Source of the DNA: Myxococcales bacterium
Lineage (GTDB): Bacteria; Myxococcota_A; Polyangia; Haliangiales; SHYZ01
NCBI GenBank assembly: GCA_009692535.1
Contig: SHYZ01000004.1
Span: 1 to 56,134 of the forward strand
Reading direction: 5' to 3'
DNA length: 56,134 bases
Below are positions 26,625 to 38,295 of the stretch, piece by piece (position 1 is the stretch's first letter; every line of letters starts with the position of its first letter). Position numbers and translations under genes: made by a program. Below the pieces are notes generated by a model, which was given only the letters and a program-made list of their open reading frames with translations, searched no databases and was not told the origin of the DNA.

Positions 26625-26816
26625 GCCCGGGTGATTCATGAGCCCCGTAGCGAGGCGACGGGATGTCGGTGCAGGACGCGGATGGAAATCGCGGCTCCGA
26701 CGATGCGGGTCAAAAGACCCGCTGAGGATGGAACGCGGTTTTCCGACGTTGCGAAGCACGTTCTAGTCATGCGCCGGCAGACCTAGCCGAAGTAGGGGCT
26801 CATGAATCGGCCGCGC
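26625..26816 (+). repeat. Intergenic repeat with terminal inverted repeats, copy 2
   Basis: This is a second, 192-base copy of the element at 24574-24750, in the same orientation. Over the first 124 bases it differs at only four positions. About 15 bases are added near 26751-26766. The inverted ends (26625-26646, 26795-26816) match at 19 of 22 positions. The 7-bp hairpin with AAAA loop and both GTAG sites are kept. It lies between the convergent stops of the GT39-like and GT2 genes. Confidence 0.85.
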
Positions 26817-26820
26817 TAGA

Positions 26821-28359
26821 TCAGCCGCCGGTCGCGGTCGCCGGGTCGCGCGCCAAGAATCGACTGAGGCTCCGGCCCGACAAGAGCGAGGCGATGCCAA
26901 CGTAGAAGAAGCCGCCCGCAAAGAGCGACATGAACCCGACCACCATCCAGAGGCGCTCGGTCCAGCCGACCCAGATGATCGTGAGCATGTAGAAGCCGAA
27001 CGCGATCTCGACCCACGGCATGAGGCCCGCGAGGCTGGTGTAGCGGCGCTTCGCGGCCGGGAGCTTCGCGGCAACACCGGCTCTCTTCGCGGTCGCGGCG
27101 GCACCGTCGGTCACGTCGTACTTCGGGGTGCGCACGAACGGCGTCTCGTGGCCGCAGAGCGCCTCGATCACCGCCCGCGCGTTGTTGACCGCGAGCCCGA
27201 TTCCGAGCGCCAAGACGGCCGGCAGGAAGCGCAGCCCGCGCTTCCAGAACGGATCGACCTCGCGCTGCGCGGCGACGTAGAACGAGAGCACCGAGGCGGT
27301 CGCCAGCACGAACACCGACCAGTCGAAGAGCACGCTGCGCAGCCGATCGGGATCGGCCAGTCGCGCCTGCAGCGCCGGCAGCATCAGGACGCACATCGCC
27401 AGCATCAGCAGGTAGCTCAGGTTGGCAGTCAGGTGGAACGTCGCTTCGCTCTTCACCTTGAACGGCAGGTTGCTGCGCCAGACCGCCGGCAGGACCTTCA
27501 GCCCGGTCTGGATCGAGCCCTTGGCCCAGCGGTGTTGCTGCGCCTTGAACGCGGTCATCTCGACCGGCAGTTCTCCCGGCGCGGTGAAGTCGCGCAGGTA
27601 GACGAACTGCCACCCCTTCATCTGGGCGCGATACGAAAGGTCGAGATCCTCGGTGAGCGTGTCGTGCTGCCAGCCGCCGGCCGACTCGATGGCGCTCCTG
27701 CGCCAGACACCGCCGGTGCCGTTGAAGTTGAAGTGGCGGCCCGAGCGGTTCCGGGCGGTGTGCTCGATCACGAAGTGGCCGTCGAGCAGCATCGACTGCA
27801 GCCGCGTCAGCGTGCTGTAGTCGCGGTTCAGGTGGCCCCAGCGCACCTGCACCATCCCGATCTTCGGGTCGGTGAAGTAGTCGACGGTCTTCGCCAGCGT
27901 GTCTTGCAGCGGCAGGAAGTCGGCGTCGAAGATCGCGATGAACTCGCCCTTCGCGCGCTTCATACCGGCGGCGAGCGCGCCCGCCTTGAAGCCGGTCCGA
28001 TCGGTGCGGTGCAGGTAGACGATGTCGACACCGCGCGCGGCGATCTCATCGACCTTGCGGCGCGCGAGCTCCTGCGTCTCGTCGGTCGAGTCGTCCAGCA
28101 CCTGGATCTCGAACCGGTCGGCCGGCCACTCGATCCGCGCCACCGACTCGAGCAGCCGCTCGACGACGGTCGCCTCGTTGAAGAGTGGCAGCTGCACCGT
28201 GACCCGCGGCCGATCGGTGAAGCTTCCGGCCGGGACGGGGTTGTCGCGGCGGTGGCGGTAGTAGAGCCACATCAGCGCGTACCGGTGCAGCCCGTAGATC
28301 GAAAGCAACGCCAGCAAGGCGAAGTAGAGGATCAGGATCGTGTCGTGCCAGGACTTCAT
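26821..28359 (-). CDS. Family 2 processive glycosyltransferase (cellulose synthase/CslA-like)
   Basis: The 512-residue membrane protein has one N-terminal helix, a cytoplasmic GT-A domain and four C-terminal helices. The catalytic motifs are complete: VTVQLPLFNEATVVERLLES, QVLDDSTDET, the DAD metal motif in FIAIFDADFLPL, the third aspartate in LTEDLDLSYRAQ, and QQHRW for processive transfer. This set matches bacterial glycosyltransferases related to plant CslA/CslC mannan and glucan synthases, which use GDP-mannose or UDP-glucose. No PilZ domain was seen. With the GT87- and GT39-like genes it suggests a locus for envelope or exopolysaccharide building (inference). Confidence 0.9.
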   Translation of the reverse strand: MKSWHDTILILYFALLALLSIYGLHRYALMWLYYRHRRDNPVPAGSFTDRPRVTVQLPLFNEATVVERLLESVARIEWPADRFEIQVLDDSTDETQELARRKVDEIAARGVDIVYLHRTDRTGFKAGALAAGMKRAKGEFIAIFDADFLPLQDTLAKTVDYFTDPKIGMVQVRWGHLNRDYSTLTRLQSMLLDGHFVIEHTARNRSGRHFNFNGTGGVWRRSAIESAGGWQHDTLTEDLDLSYRAQMKGWQFVYLRDFTAPGELPVEMTAFKAQQHRWAKGSIQTGLKVLPAVWRSNLPFKVKSEATFHLTANLSYLLMLAMCVLMLPALQARLADPDRLRSVLFDWSVFVLATASVLSFYVAAQREVDPFWKRGLRFLPAVLALGIGLAVNNARAVIEALCGHETPFVRTPKYDVTDGAAATAKRAGVAAKLPAAKRRYTSLAGLMPWVEIAFGFYMLTIIWVGWTERLWMVVGFMSLFAGGFFYVGIASLLSGRSLSRFLARDPATATGG

Positions 28360-28484
28360 GCCGTGGTGCTGAACCGCTCGCTTGACCCAATCGACGCCGC
28401 GTCACTCTGCGCCGTCAGATTCCGGGCCCATGGAAAACGCGGCATAGTAGCGCGCTCCCCTTTGACACCCAATCCACCCGCCCC

Positions 28485-31653
<3,169 letters not shown>

Positions 31654-31685
31654 GTCGCGCTCGACCGATCCGACAAGGGTGGCCG

Positions 31686-32732
31686 ATGCGACTGACATGG
31701 GCCGCGGCTTTCGCCACCGCCCTCGGCAGCGTCGTGCTCGACTTCTGCAGCCCGCCGCCACCGCCGCCGCATCCAGTCGTCATCGCCTCCGCGAATCGAC
31801 ACGACTTCGGCCCGCTCTGGATCGGTGAAGCAAGGCAGCAGCGCTTCACGATCCGCAACGACGGCGGCAAGCAGCTCGTGCTCGATCCGGTGCGCTCGAG
31901 CTGCGGCTGCCTCGTGGCGAGCCTGGCCAAGAACCGCCTCGCGCCGGGCGAAACGACCGAGCTCGTCGCGGAGATTCACGCCGACCGCGGCCCCGCGCAG
32001 CTCGACAAGTACATCACCGTCGGGACCAACGATCCGGCGGTCGCGTGGCTGCCGTTCCAACTGCTGACCGAAACCCGGGCGCTCTACGCCTACTCGCCGC
32101 CAATGATCGACCTCCAGGCGCTGGTGCTCGGCGATCCGTTCGAGATCGAAGTGCCGATCACGATGGCCGACGGCAACGCGGTCCACTTCGGCACGCCGAA
32201 GACGCCCATCGCCGGCTTCAGTTCGAGGCTGAAGGGCATCGAACCGGGAGTCGCGGCGACGAGCGTGACGCTCGTGGTCCGCTTCGACGGCGCGTCACGG
32301 CCGGGCCGCACCCTGTTCCACGTGACGCTTCCGAGCGACCATCCGCTGGTCGCACGGGCGAACATCACGATCCAGTCGATCGTGAATCCGCGGCTCGTGT
32401 CGCAACCGGCCGACTTGCTCGACTTCGGGGCGATCGCGCGCGCCGACGGTGCGTTGCGCGAGGTCATCGTCAGGAGCCGGGCGAAGGAGCCGCTCGCGAT
32501 TGCGCCGACGGTAAAGGTCGAGACCAGTATTGTCCGCCGACCCGACGCGGTCGACCTTCCCGACGTCACGGCGTCGCTGGTCGAGCAAGTGGCGGGGCGC
32601 GAGTGGAAGCTGACCGCCACCGTCGCTCCGGGCAGCGCCGGCAAGGTGATCGTCGGCCGCATCGTCGTCTCCGTCGACCTCGAAGGCGAGCCGCCGCTGT
32701 CGCTGACGCTTGCCGGCCGGCTGCTCGACTGA
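31686..32732 (+). CDS. DUF1573-domain exported protein
   Basis: The product (348 residues from ATG 31686, or 360 from GTG 31650 overlapping the ligA stop) has a signal peptide (LTWAAAFATALGSVVLDFC) followed by a Pro run. The first domain is DUF1573, an Ig-like fold: HDFGPLWIGEARQQRFTIRN and then VRSSCGCLVASL with the typical SCGC. Two further beta-rich segments follow. ATG at 31686 was preferred because AAGGGTGG lies just before it and the signal peptide begins there. The role is unknown; the family is common in Planctomycetota and Bacteroidota envelopes. Confidence 0.82.
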   Translation: MRLTWAAAFATALGSVVLDFCSPPPPPPHPVVIASANRHDFGPLWIGEARQQRFTIRNDGGKQLVLDPVRSSCGCLVASLAKNRLAPGETTELVAEIHADRGPAQLDKYITVGTNDPAVAWLPFQLLTETRALYAYSPPMIDLQALVLGDPFEIEVPITMADGNAVHFGTPKTPIAGFSSRLKGIEPGVAATSVTLVVRFDGASRPGRTLFHVTLPSDHPLVARANITIQSIVNPRLVSQPADLLDFGAIARADGALREVIVRSRAKEPLAIAPTVKVETSIVRRPDAVDLPDVTASLVEQVAGREWKLTATVAPGSAGKVIVGRIVVSVDLEGEPPLSLTLAGRLLD

Positions 32733-32849
32733 CGATTCAGCTCGGCGCAAAACGGAAGTTTCGTCCGAACGGGGTTCCGCCACCCGCGCTTGTGCGCGCT
32801 CGCCGGCCGATACACGCGGCGGAGGCTGGCGGGAGGCGGACCGGAGCGC

Positions 32850-33911
32850 ATGGGTTGGGTCGCGACGTTGCTCGACCGAGTCGGCTGGCGCCCCCGAAGC
32901 GTCGACCGTGCCGTCATGCACCGACCCGCGCTGCGGGTGCCGATCGTCGAGCCGGTGGTCGCGCCGGCGGATGCCGGCGCCGATGCGGCGAAGCGCCAGC
33001 AGGAGCGCGAACGAGCCGATCTCGAGAAGTCGTTCCGCGCGGCCGTCGTCGACCGGATGTTCCAACGGGACGACCTCGACCTGCGGTTCGTCGAGGAGCT
33101 GGGGAGCTACCTCGGGAAGTCGCAGAACGAGTTCGCGCTGCCGCCGGCGGCTGCGTTCGACGTGGTGCGGATGATCGGCGACAGCGGCTACCTCGTGCGC
33201 AAGGTCGCCGCGGCAATCTCCTGCGACCCGACGCTCGCCGGCGCGGTGCTGTCGCTCGCAAACTCGCCGCTGCACAAGGGCGAGATCGGCGTCGACAGCG
33301 TGAATGGCGCCGTCGTGCGACTCGGCCAGCGCCACCTGCGGATGCTGCTGCTCGACATCGCGCTGCATTCGGCGAAGGTGCGCGGTCGCCCGTTCGAGGC
33401 GTTCTCCGCGGCGCTGTGGAAGCATTCGCTGCTCACGGCGAACTTGTCGCATCAGGTCGCGCAACTGGCGCGGATGGACCCGGACCAGGCCTACATGGCT
33501 GGCCTGTTCCACGACATCGGCAGCTTCGCCGTCATCGCCGCGGCCAGGCGCCTGGCGCAGCGACAAGAACGCAAGCTCTCGCCGCAGACGCTGCTGCAGT
33601 GCGTGCGCAGCTTCGGCTACGAAAAGAACGGCGCGATCGTCGCGCGCTGGCGCCTTCCCGACGCCGTGACGCGGGCCGTCACTCATCGCCGCGATCGCGC
33701 CGGCGCCGGCACTGCCGCCGGGCTCGCCGCCGTGATCCAACTGGCGAACGACCTGTCCCGGCCGCTCGGCGCCTGGGTCGAACCACGCGCGGTCGACTTG
33801 ACCCGCCATCCCGCAGTCGAACTGCTGCGGATCGACGTCGCACGACTGCCGGACACGAAGACGATGCTCGATCTGGCACAGAAAGTGGAGCGGGTAGGGC
33901 AGCTCGTCTGA
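32850..33911 (+). CDS. HDOD-domain signalling protein
   Basis: The 353-residue product has a variable N-terminal 90 residues, then an HDOD domain. Landmarks are the PPAAAFDVVRMI start, VAAAISCDPTLAGAVLSLANS, VNGAVVRLGQRHLRMLLLDIA, HSLLTANLSHQVA and GLFHDIGSFAVIAA. The HD pair is present but the full phosphohydrolase set is not evident, as usual for HDOD proteins, which act in signalling and stress regulation. ATG at 32850 is preceded by CGGAG. The first acyl-CoA ligase gene follows after 15 bases, so they are probably co-transcribed. Confidence 0.87.
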   Translation: MGWVATLLDRVGWRPRSVDRAVMHRPALRVPIVEPVVAPADAGADAAKRQQERERADLEKSFRAAVVDRMFQRDDLDLRFVEELGSYLGKSQNEFALPPAAAFDVVRMIGDSGYLVRKVAAAISCDPTLAGAVLSLANSPLHKGEIGVDSVNGAVVRLGQRHLRMLLLDIALHSAKVRGRPFEAFSAALWKHSLLTANLSHQVAQLARMDPDQAYMAGLFHDIGSFAVIAAARRLAQRQERKLSPQTLLQCVRSFGYEKNGAIVARWRLPDAVTRAVTHRRDRAGAGTAAGLAAVIQLANDLSRPLGAWVEPRAVDLTRHPAVELLRIDVARLPDTKTMLDLAQKVERVGQLV

Positions 33912-33926
33912 CGCTAGCAGGAGGCC

Positions 33927-35750
33927 ATGGACGCACCCCAAAGCGTCGCCGCGATGTTCTTCGCGCAGGCGCGCCGGCACCACGACCGGCCGCTCCTGCA
34001 CGCGAAGCGCGAGGGCCATTGGAGCGCCGTGCGGTGGGACGAAGCGGCGCACGCGGTGGCGAACGTCGCCGCGCGACTGGTCGCGCGCGGCCTCGCGCCC
34101 GGCGCTCGCGTGGCGCTGCTGGCGGAGAACCGACCCGAGTGGTTGCTGGCGGACCTCGCTTGCCTCGCGGTCGGCCTGGTCGACGTGCCGCTCTATCCGA
34201 CGAGCCCGGCCGGCGACGTCGTCGCGTTGCTGCAGCGCAGCGGGGCCGAGGCGCTGTTCGTCTCCGACGCGGCGCAGTGGAGCAAGGTCGCGCCCGCACT
34301 GGCACAACTGCCGCGGCTCAAGCTGGTGATCCACTTCGGGCACGAGCCGCTCGCGGCCGTTGGCGAAGGTGTCGCGATCGTGCCGTTCCGCGAGTTTGCG
34401 CTCTCCGATCCGGTCGGTGGCGCACTCGATCATTCCGCCGCGCAAGCCGTAAAGCGGCGCCTCGCCGCAGTCCGCGAGGGTGACGTTGCGACGATTCTCT
34501 ACACGTCGGGCACGACCGGCGCGCCGAAGGGCGTGATGCTGTCGCACGGCAACCTGCTGTCGAACTGCGCCGCGCTGCTGAAACAGGTGCCGCTCGGACC
34601 CGACGATCGCACGCTCTCGTTCCTGCCGCTCTCCCACTGCTTCGAACGAACCGCGGGCCACTACCTCCTGCTGATGGCGGGCGGCTCGATCGCCTACGCC
34701 AGCGCCCCCGACAAGGTCGTGACTGAAGTTCGCGAGATGCCGCCGACGCTGATGCTGGGCGTGCCGCGCTTCTTCGAGAAGGTGCATGACCGCATCCTCG
34801 GCGCGATCGAACGTGCACCGCGTTACCGCCGCGCGCTGTTCCAGTTCGCGCTGCGCGTCGCCGACGAGATGGCGGCGCACACTGCCGCGAACCACGGCGT
34901 ACTGCCGCTCAAGCTGCGTTTCCGCCATGAGCTCGCGCAACGCCTGGTGTTCTCGCTGATCCGGCAGCGCCTTGGCGGCCGGCTGCGGCTGTTCGTGTCG
35001 GGCGGCGCGCCGCTCGACCCGGAGCTGGTTCGCTTCTTCGGACGCCTCGGCCTGCCGCTGATCGAGGGCTACGGCTTGACCGAGACCGCGCCGGTGGTCT
35101 CGGTCAACGTCCCCGACCGGATCAAGCCTGGCTCGGTCGGACGGCCTCTGCCGGACGTCGCGGTCACGATCGCGCCGGACGGCGAAATCCTCGTCCGCGG
35201 CCCGAACGTGATGAAGGGCTACTTCGAGGACGCCGCGGCGACAACTGCCGTGCTCGATCCCGACGGCACGCTGCACACCGGCGACATCGGCCATCTCGAC
35301 CAAGACGGCGACCTGTTCGTGACCGATCGCAAGAAGGAGCTGATCATCGGCAGCGGCGGCAAGAACGTCGCGCCGGCCCGCATCGAAGGGCTGCTCAAGC
35401 GCCATCGCATCATCGGCGACATCTGCCTCATCGGCGATCGCCGGCCCTACCTCGTCGCGCTCGTGGTCGCCGACGAGGCGGCATTGAAGACGGCGCTCCA
35501 GGAGAGCGGCGAAGCCTGGACCACGCGCGACGCGGTGATCGCGCAACCGGCGGTGCGCGCGCGCTTCGCCGCCGCGATCGAGCAGGTGAACGGCGAACTC
35601 GCCCCGCCCGAGCGCATCCGCCGCTTCCTGCTGGTGCCCGAACCGTTCTCGCCCGACAACCAGCAGTTGACGCCGACGTTGAAGGTCCGCCGCCGCGAAG
35701 TCGAAAGTCGGTGGCACGCCGAGATCGACGCCTTGTACGCGGCGCCGTGA
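33927..35750 (+). CDS. Long-chain acyl-CoA synthetase (AMP-forming), first of a tandem pair
   Basis: The 607-residue ANL-superfamily enzyme activates fatty acids with ATP to acyl-AMP and then acyl-CoA. It has the phosphate loop TILYTSGTTGAPKGVMLSHG, the Y/F-G-L-T-E motif in EGYGLTETAPVVSVN, the TGDIGHLDQDGDLFVTDR hinge region, and a GGKNVAPARIE end. It lies in the long-chain/bubblegum-type branch (inference from length and motif spacing). A related gene of nearly equal length follows 50 bases later, and an acyltransferase gene converges after that, pointing to fatty acid or phospholipid handling. Confidence 0.92.
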   Translation: MDAPQSVAAMFFAQARRHHDRPLLHAKREGHWSAVRWDEAAHAVANVAARLVARGLAPGARVALLAENRPEWLLADLACLAVGLVDVPLYPTSPAGDVVALLQRSGAEALFVSDAAQWSKVAPALAQLPRLKLVIHFGHEPLAAVGEGVAIVPFREFALSDPVGGALDHSAAQAVKRRLAAVREGDVATILYTSGTTGAPKGVMLSHGNLLSNCAALLKQVPLGPDDRTLSFLPLSHCFERTAGHYLLLMAGGSIAYASAPDKVVTEVREMPPTLMLGVPRFFEKVHDRILGAIERAPRYRRALFQFALRVADEMAAHTAANHGVLPLKLRFRHELAQRLVFSLIRQRLGGRLRLFVSGGAPLDPELVRFFGRLGLPLIEGYGLTETAPVVSVNVPDRIKPGSVGRPLPDVAVTIAPDGEILVRGPNVMKGYFEDAAATTAVLDPDGTLHTGDIGHLDQDGDLFVTDRKKELIIGSGGKNVAPARIEGLLKRHRIIGDICLIGDRRPYLVALVVADEAALKTALQESGEAWTTRDAVIAQPAVRARFAAAIEQVNGELAPPERIRRFLLVPEPFSPDNQQLTPTLKVRRREVESRWHAEIDALYAAP

Positions 35751-35800
35751 TGGCGCGCTCGCATCGCGACGGCGCGAGCGGTTGAATCGCGCGCCTCGCC

Positions 35801-37636
35801 ATGGCCGCCATCGTTCCTCAAACCCTGACTGCCCGCCTGTTCGCGGCGCTCGACCGCCACGCGCTGCGGCCGCTGCTCGTCACGCCGGCACGTGAAGGCG
35901 GCGCTGGCGCCGATCGCGTGCGCACTGCCGGCGAGGTGCGTGACGACGCGTCGCGATTCGCGGCCGCGCTCGTCGCGCTTGGCGTGCGCGCCGGCGAGCC
36001 GGTCCTGCTCTGGAGCGAGAATCGCGAACAGTGGCTTGTGGCAGCGCTCGCTCTCCTTCTGCTCGGCGCGCCGGCGGTCCCCCGCGGCGCCGAAGCGCCC
36101 GCCGACGAGATCGCCGGCATCGTCGGCCGCGTGCGCGCGCGCGTCGCCATCGTCGAGCGGCCCGAGTTGCTGCGCCGGCTCGCGGCCAGTGGCGATCGCC
36201 TCGAGCACGCGCTCTTGCTCACGGGCCGCGACGACGGCAGCGCGGGCGGAACGCGCGTGCACGGCTTCGAGGAGTGCCTCGCGCGTACGACTGCCGAGGA
36301 AGGCGCGACGTTGCGCCGCGCGCAGATCGGCCGACGCCGGCTGGACGAGGTCGCCGCGATCGTCTTCACGTCGGGGACCACCGGTCGGCCGAAGGGCGTG
36401 GTGCTGACCCAGGCGAACCTCGCCGCCAACCTTGCGCAGGTGCTCGCCGTCATCGACTACCTGCCGGCGGGCGCCAGCTGCGTCTCGATCCTGCCGGCCT
36501 GGCACATGTTCGAGCAGATGGTCGAGTACGCGCTGATCGAGCTCGGCGTGCAGATCGTCTACAGCGACCGGCGCCACTTCGCGAAGGACCTGGCGCGCGT
36601 GCGACCCGCCGTGCTCGGCGCGGTGCCGCGGCTGTGGATGGCGCTCGAGGAAGGAGTGCGCGCGAAGCTGAAGAACGCGCCGCCGAGAAGGCGTCGGCTG
36701 GTCGAGTGGGCGCTCGCGCGCGCGATCGCGCGGGAGCGGGCGCGTCGATTCGGCGGCAATGGTCCTGGCCTGCTCTCCGCCCCGCTCGATGCGCTGCTGC
36801 AACGTGTCGTGCTGCAGAAGATCGCGCGCACACTTGGAATCGAACGGCTTGCCGGCGGCCTGCCGATCAGCGGCGGCGGCTCGCTGCCGGAGCACGTCGA
36901 TCTCTTTTTCGCGGCACTGCGCGTGCCGCTCATGAACGGCTACGGACTGACCGAGACCTCGCCGGTGCTCACGCTGCGTCGACCGGGGCAGGCGCGCGGT
37001 GGCACGGCCGGCGCGCCGCTCGACAAAACGGAACTCTCGATCCGCGATGTGGAGAACGGCGCGTCGCTGCCGACCGGGCAGCGCGGCGTCATCTTCGCGC
37101 GCGGCCCGCAGGTGTTGACCCGCTACTTCGAGGACCCGATCGCGACCGCGGCGGTGCTCTCTCCCGACGGCTGGTTCAACACCGGCGACCTCGGCCACCT
37201 CGACGCCGACGGCGAGATCACAATCACCGGCCGCGCCAAGGACACGATCGTGCTCCTGTCGGGCGAGAACGTGGAGCCCGAGCCGATCGAGAATGCGCTC
37301 GCCGCCTCGCCGCTGATCGCGCAAGCCGTCGTCGTCGGGCAGGACCGGAAGTTCCTCGCGGCGCTGCTGCTGCCACGCACCGGCCACAGCTCACCGGAGC
37401 TGCCGCGCGCGGAGCTTGAAGCGTCGATCCGCCGCGAGATCGACACGCGCGTGAACGCCGCGGCGGGCTTCCGATCGAACGAACGGATCGCTCGATTTGC
37501 GCTGCTCGACGAACCGTTCACGGTCGAGAACGGGCTCTTGTCGCAGACGATGAAGGTGAAGCGCAACGTGGTGCAGGAGCGCTACAGCGCGACCATCGTC
37601 GCGCTCTACGCCGACAACGCCGCCGCGGAGGGTTGA
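35801..37636 (+). CDS. Long-chain acyl-CoA synthetase (AMP-forming), second of a tandem pair
   Basis: This 611-residue paralogue of the preceding gene has its own complete motif set: IVFTSGTTGRPKGVVLTQAN, NGYGLTETSPVLTLRR, NTGDLGHLDADGEITITGR and LLSGENVEPEPIENAL. SGEN replaces the SGGKN of its neighbour at the end, a difference often seen between long-chain ligase subgroups and suggesting different chain preference. ATG at 35801 starts a normal N-terminus. Its 3' end overlaps the convergent plsC-like gene by 31 bases. Confidence 0.9.
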   Translation: MAAIVPQTLTARLFAALDRHALRPLLVTPAREGGAGADRVRTAGEVRDDASRFAAALVALGVRAGEPVLLWSENREQWLVAALALLLLGAPAVPRGAEAPADEIAGIVGRVRARVAIVERPELLRRLAASGDRLEHALLLTGRDDGSAGGTRVHGFEECLARTTAEEGATLRRAQIGRRRLDEVAAIVFTSGTTGRPKGVVLTQANLAANLAQVLAVIDYLPAGASCVSILPAWHMFEQMVEYALIELGVQIVYSDRRHFAKDLARVRPAVLGAVPRLWMALEEGVRAKLKNAPPRRRRLVEWALARAIARERARRFGGNGPGLLSAPLDALLQRVVLQKIARTLGIERLAGGLPISGGGSLPEHVDLFFAALRVPLMNGYGLTETSPVLTLRRPGQARGGTAGAPLDKTELSIRDVENGASLPTGQRGVIFARGPQVLTRYFEDPIATAAVLSPDGWFNTGDLGHLDADGEITITGRAKDTIVLLSGENVEPEPIENALAASPLIAQAVVVGQDRKFLAALLLPRTGHSSPELPRAELEASIRREIDTRVNAAAGFRSNERIARFALLDEPFTVENGLLSQTMKVKRNVVQERYSATIVALYADNAAAEG

Positions 37637-38295
37637 CCGCTCATCCGTTCCGGCAGCGCAGCCTCGATCCCCGCCATCACCTGATCGCGCAGTTCGCGGC
37701 GCGCCTCGCGCGGCGTCCGGTGGAAGGCGACCGCGCTCGGCTCGATCAAGCGCGAGTAGCGGATCTCGATCCGGGCTGGCTTCGGGAACCCGCCGTTCCG
37801 CGGAAGCGCGTCGAACGTGCCGACGATGGCGGCGGTGAGGACCGGCGCGTCGCCTTGCAGCAACAACGAAGCGACGCCGAGATGCCCCGCTTTCAGCCGA
37901 CCGTCGTCGCTGATCCCGCCTTCCGGGAAGATTCCGACCACGCCACCGTTTCGGAGCACGTCGAGCGCGCGACGCATCGCCTCGACGTTGATCGAGTTCT
38001 CTTCGACCCGGATGCAGCCGAAGACCCACATCCAGGGGCGATAGGCCCTGAGGTCATAGACGTCCGAGGTCACGAGGTAGGTCACCGGTCGGCGCAGCGC
38101 GAGACCGAGTGCGACCGGGTCAAGGTACGAGACGTGGTTGGACGCGAGCACGAGCGGGCCACGCGGGAAGGGCGATGGCCGTCCGACGATTCGCAGCCGG
38201 AACCAGAGCGCGAAGAGGACGCGCGCGAAGATCCAGAGCAGCGCGTAGAGCAGGAGACGGATCGCACTGTTTGGGGGCGCCGCGGGACGAGTCAT
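37606..38295 (-). CDS. plsC: 1-acyl-sn-glycerol-3-phosphate acyltransferase (PlsC family)
   Basis: The 229-residue product has an N-terminal membrane helix (LLLYALLWIFARVLFALWF) and the PlsC motifs: NHVSYLDP (the HX4D catalytic pair), the middle block FGCIRVEEN, and FPEGGIS. The family acylates lysophosphatidic acid at position 2 to phosphatidic acid. ATG at 38295 overlaps the upstream TPR gene's stop by four bases, making it the third gene of a coupled xdhC-TPR-plsC operon. Exact acceptor is assumed from the family. Confidence 0.88.
   Translation of the reverse strand: MTRPAAPPNSAIRLLLYALLWIFARVLFALWFRLRIVGRPSPFPRGPLVLASNHVSYLDPVALGLALRRPVTYLVTSDVYDLRAYRPWMWVFGCIRVEENSINVEAMRRALDVLRNGGVVGIFPEGGISDDGRLKAGHLGVASLLLQGDAPVLTAAIVGTFDALPRNGGFPKPARIEIRYSRLIEPSAVAFHRTPREARRELRDQVMAGIEAALPERMSGQPSAAALSA

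Noticed and set aside
32045-34483. 812-residue plus-strand open frame
   Set aside because: Out-of-frame shadow of the DUF1573, HDOD and first acyl-CoA ligase genes, with Arg-rich composition and no domain.
32295-35717. 1140-residue minus-strand open frame
   Set aside because: It is antisense to the DUF1573, HDOD and acyl-CoA ligase genes, Arg/Asp-rich and motif-free; long shadow frames are common at this GC content.
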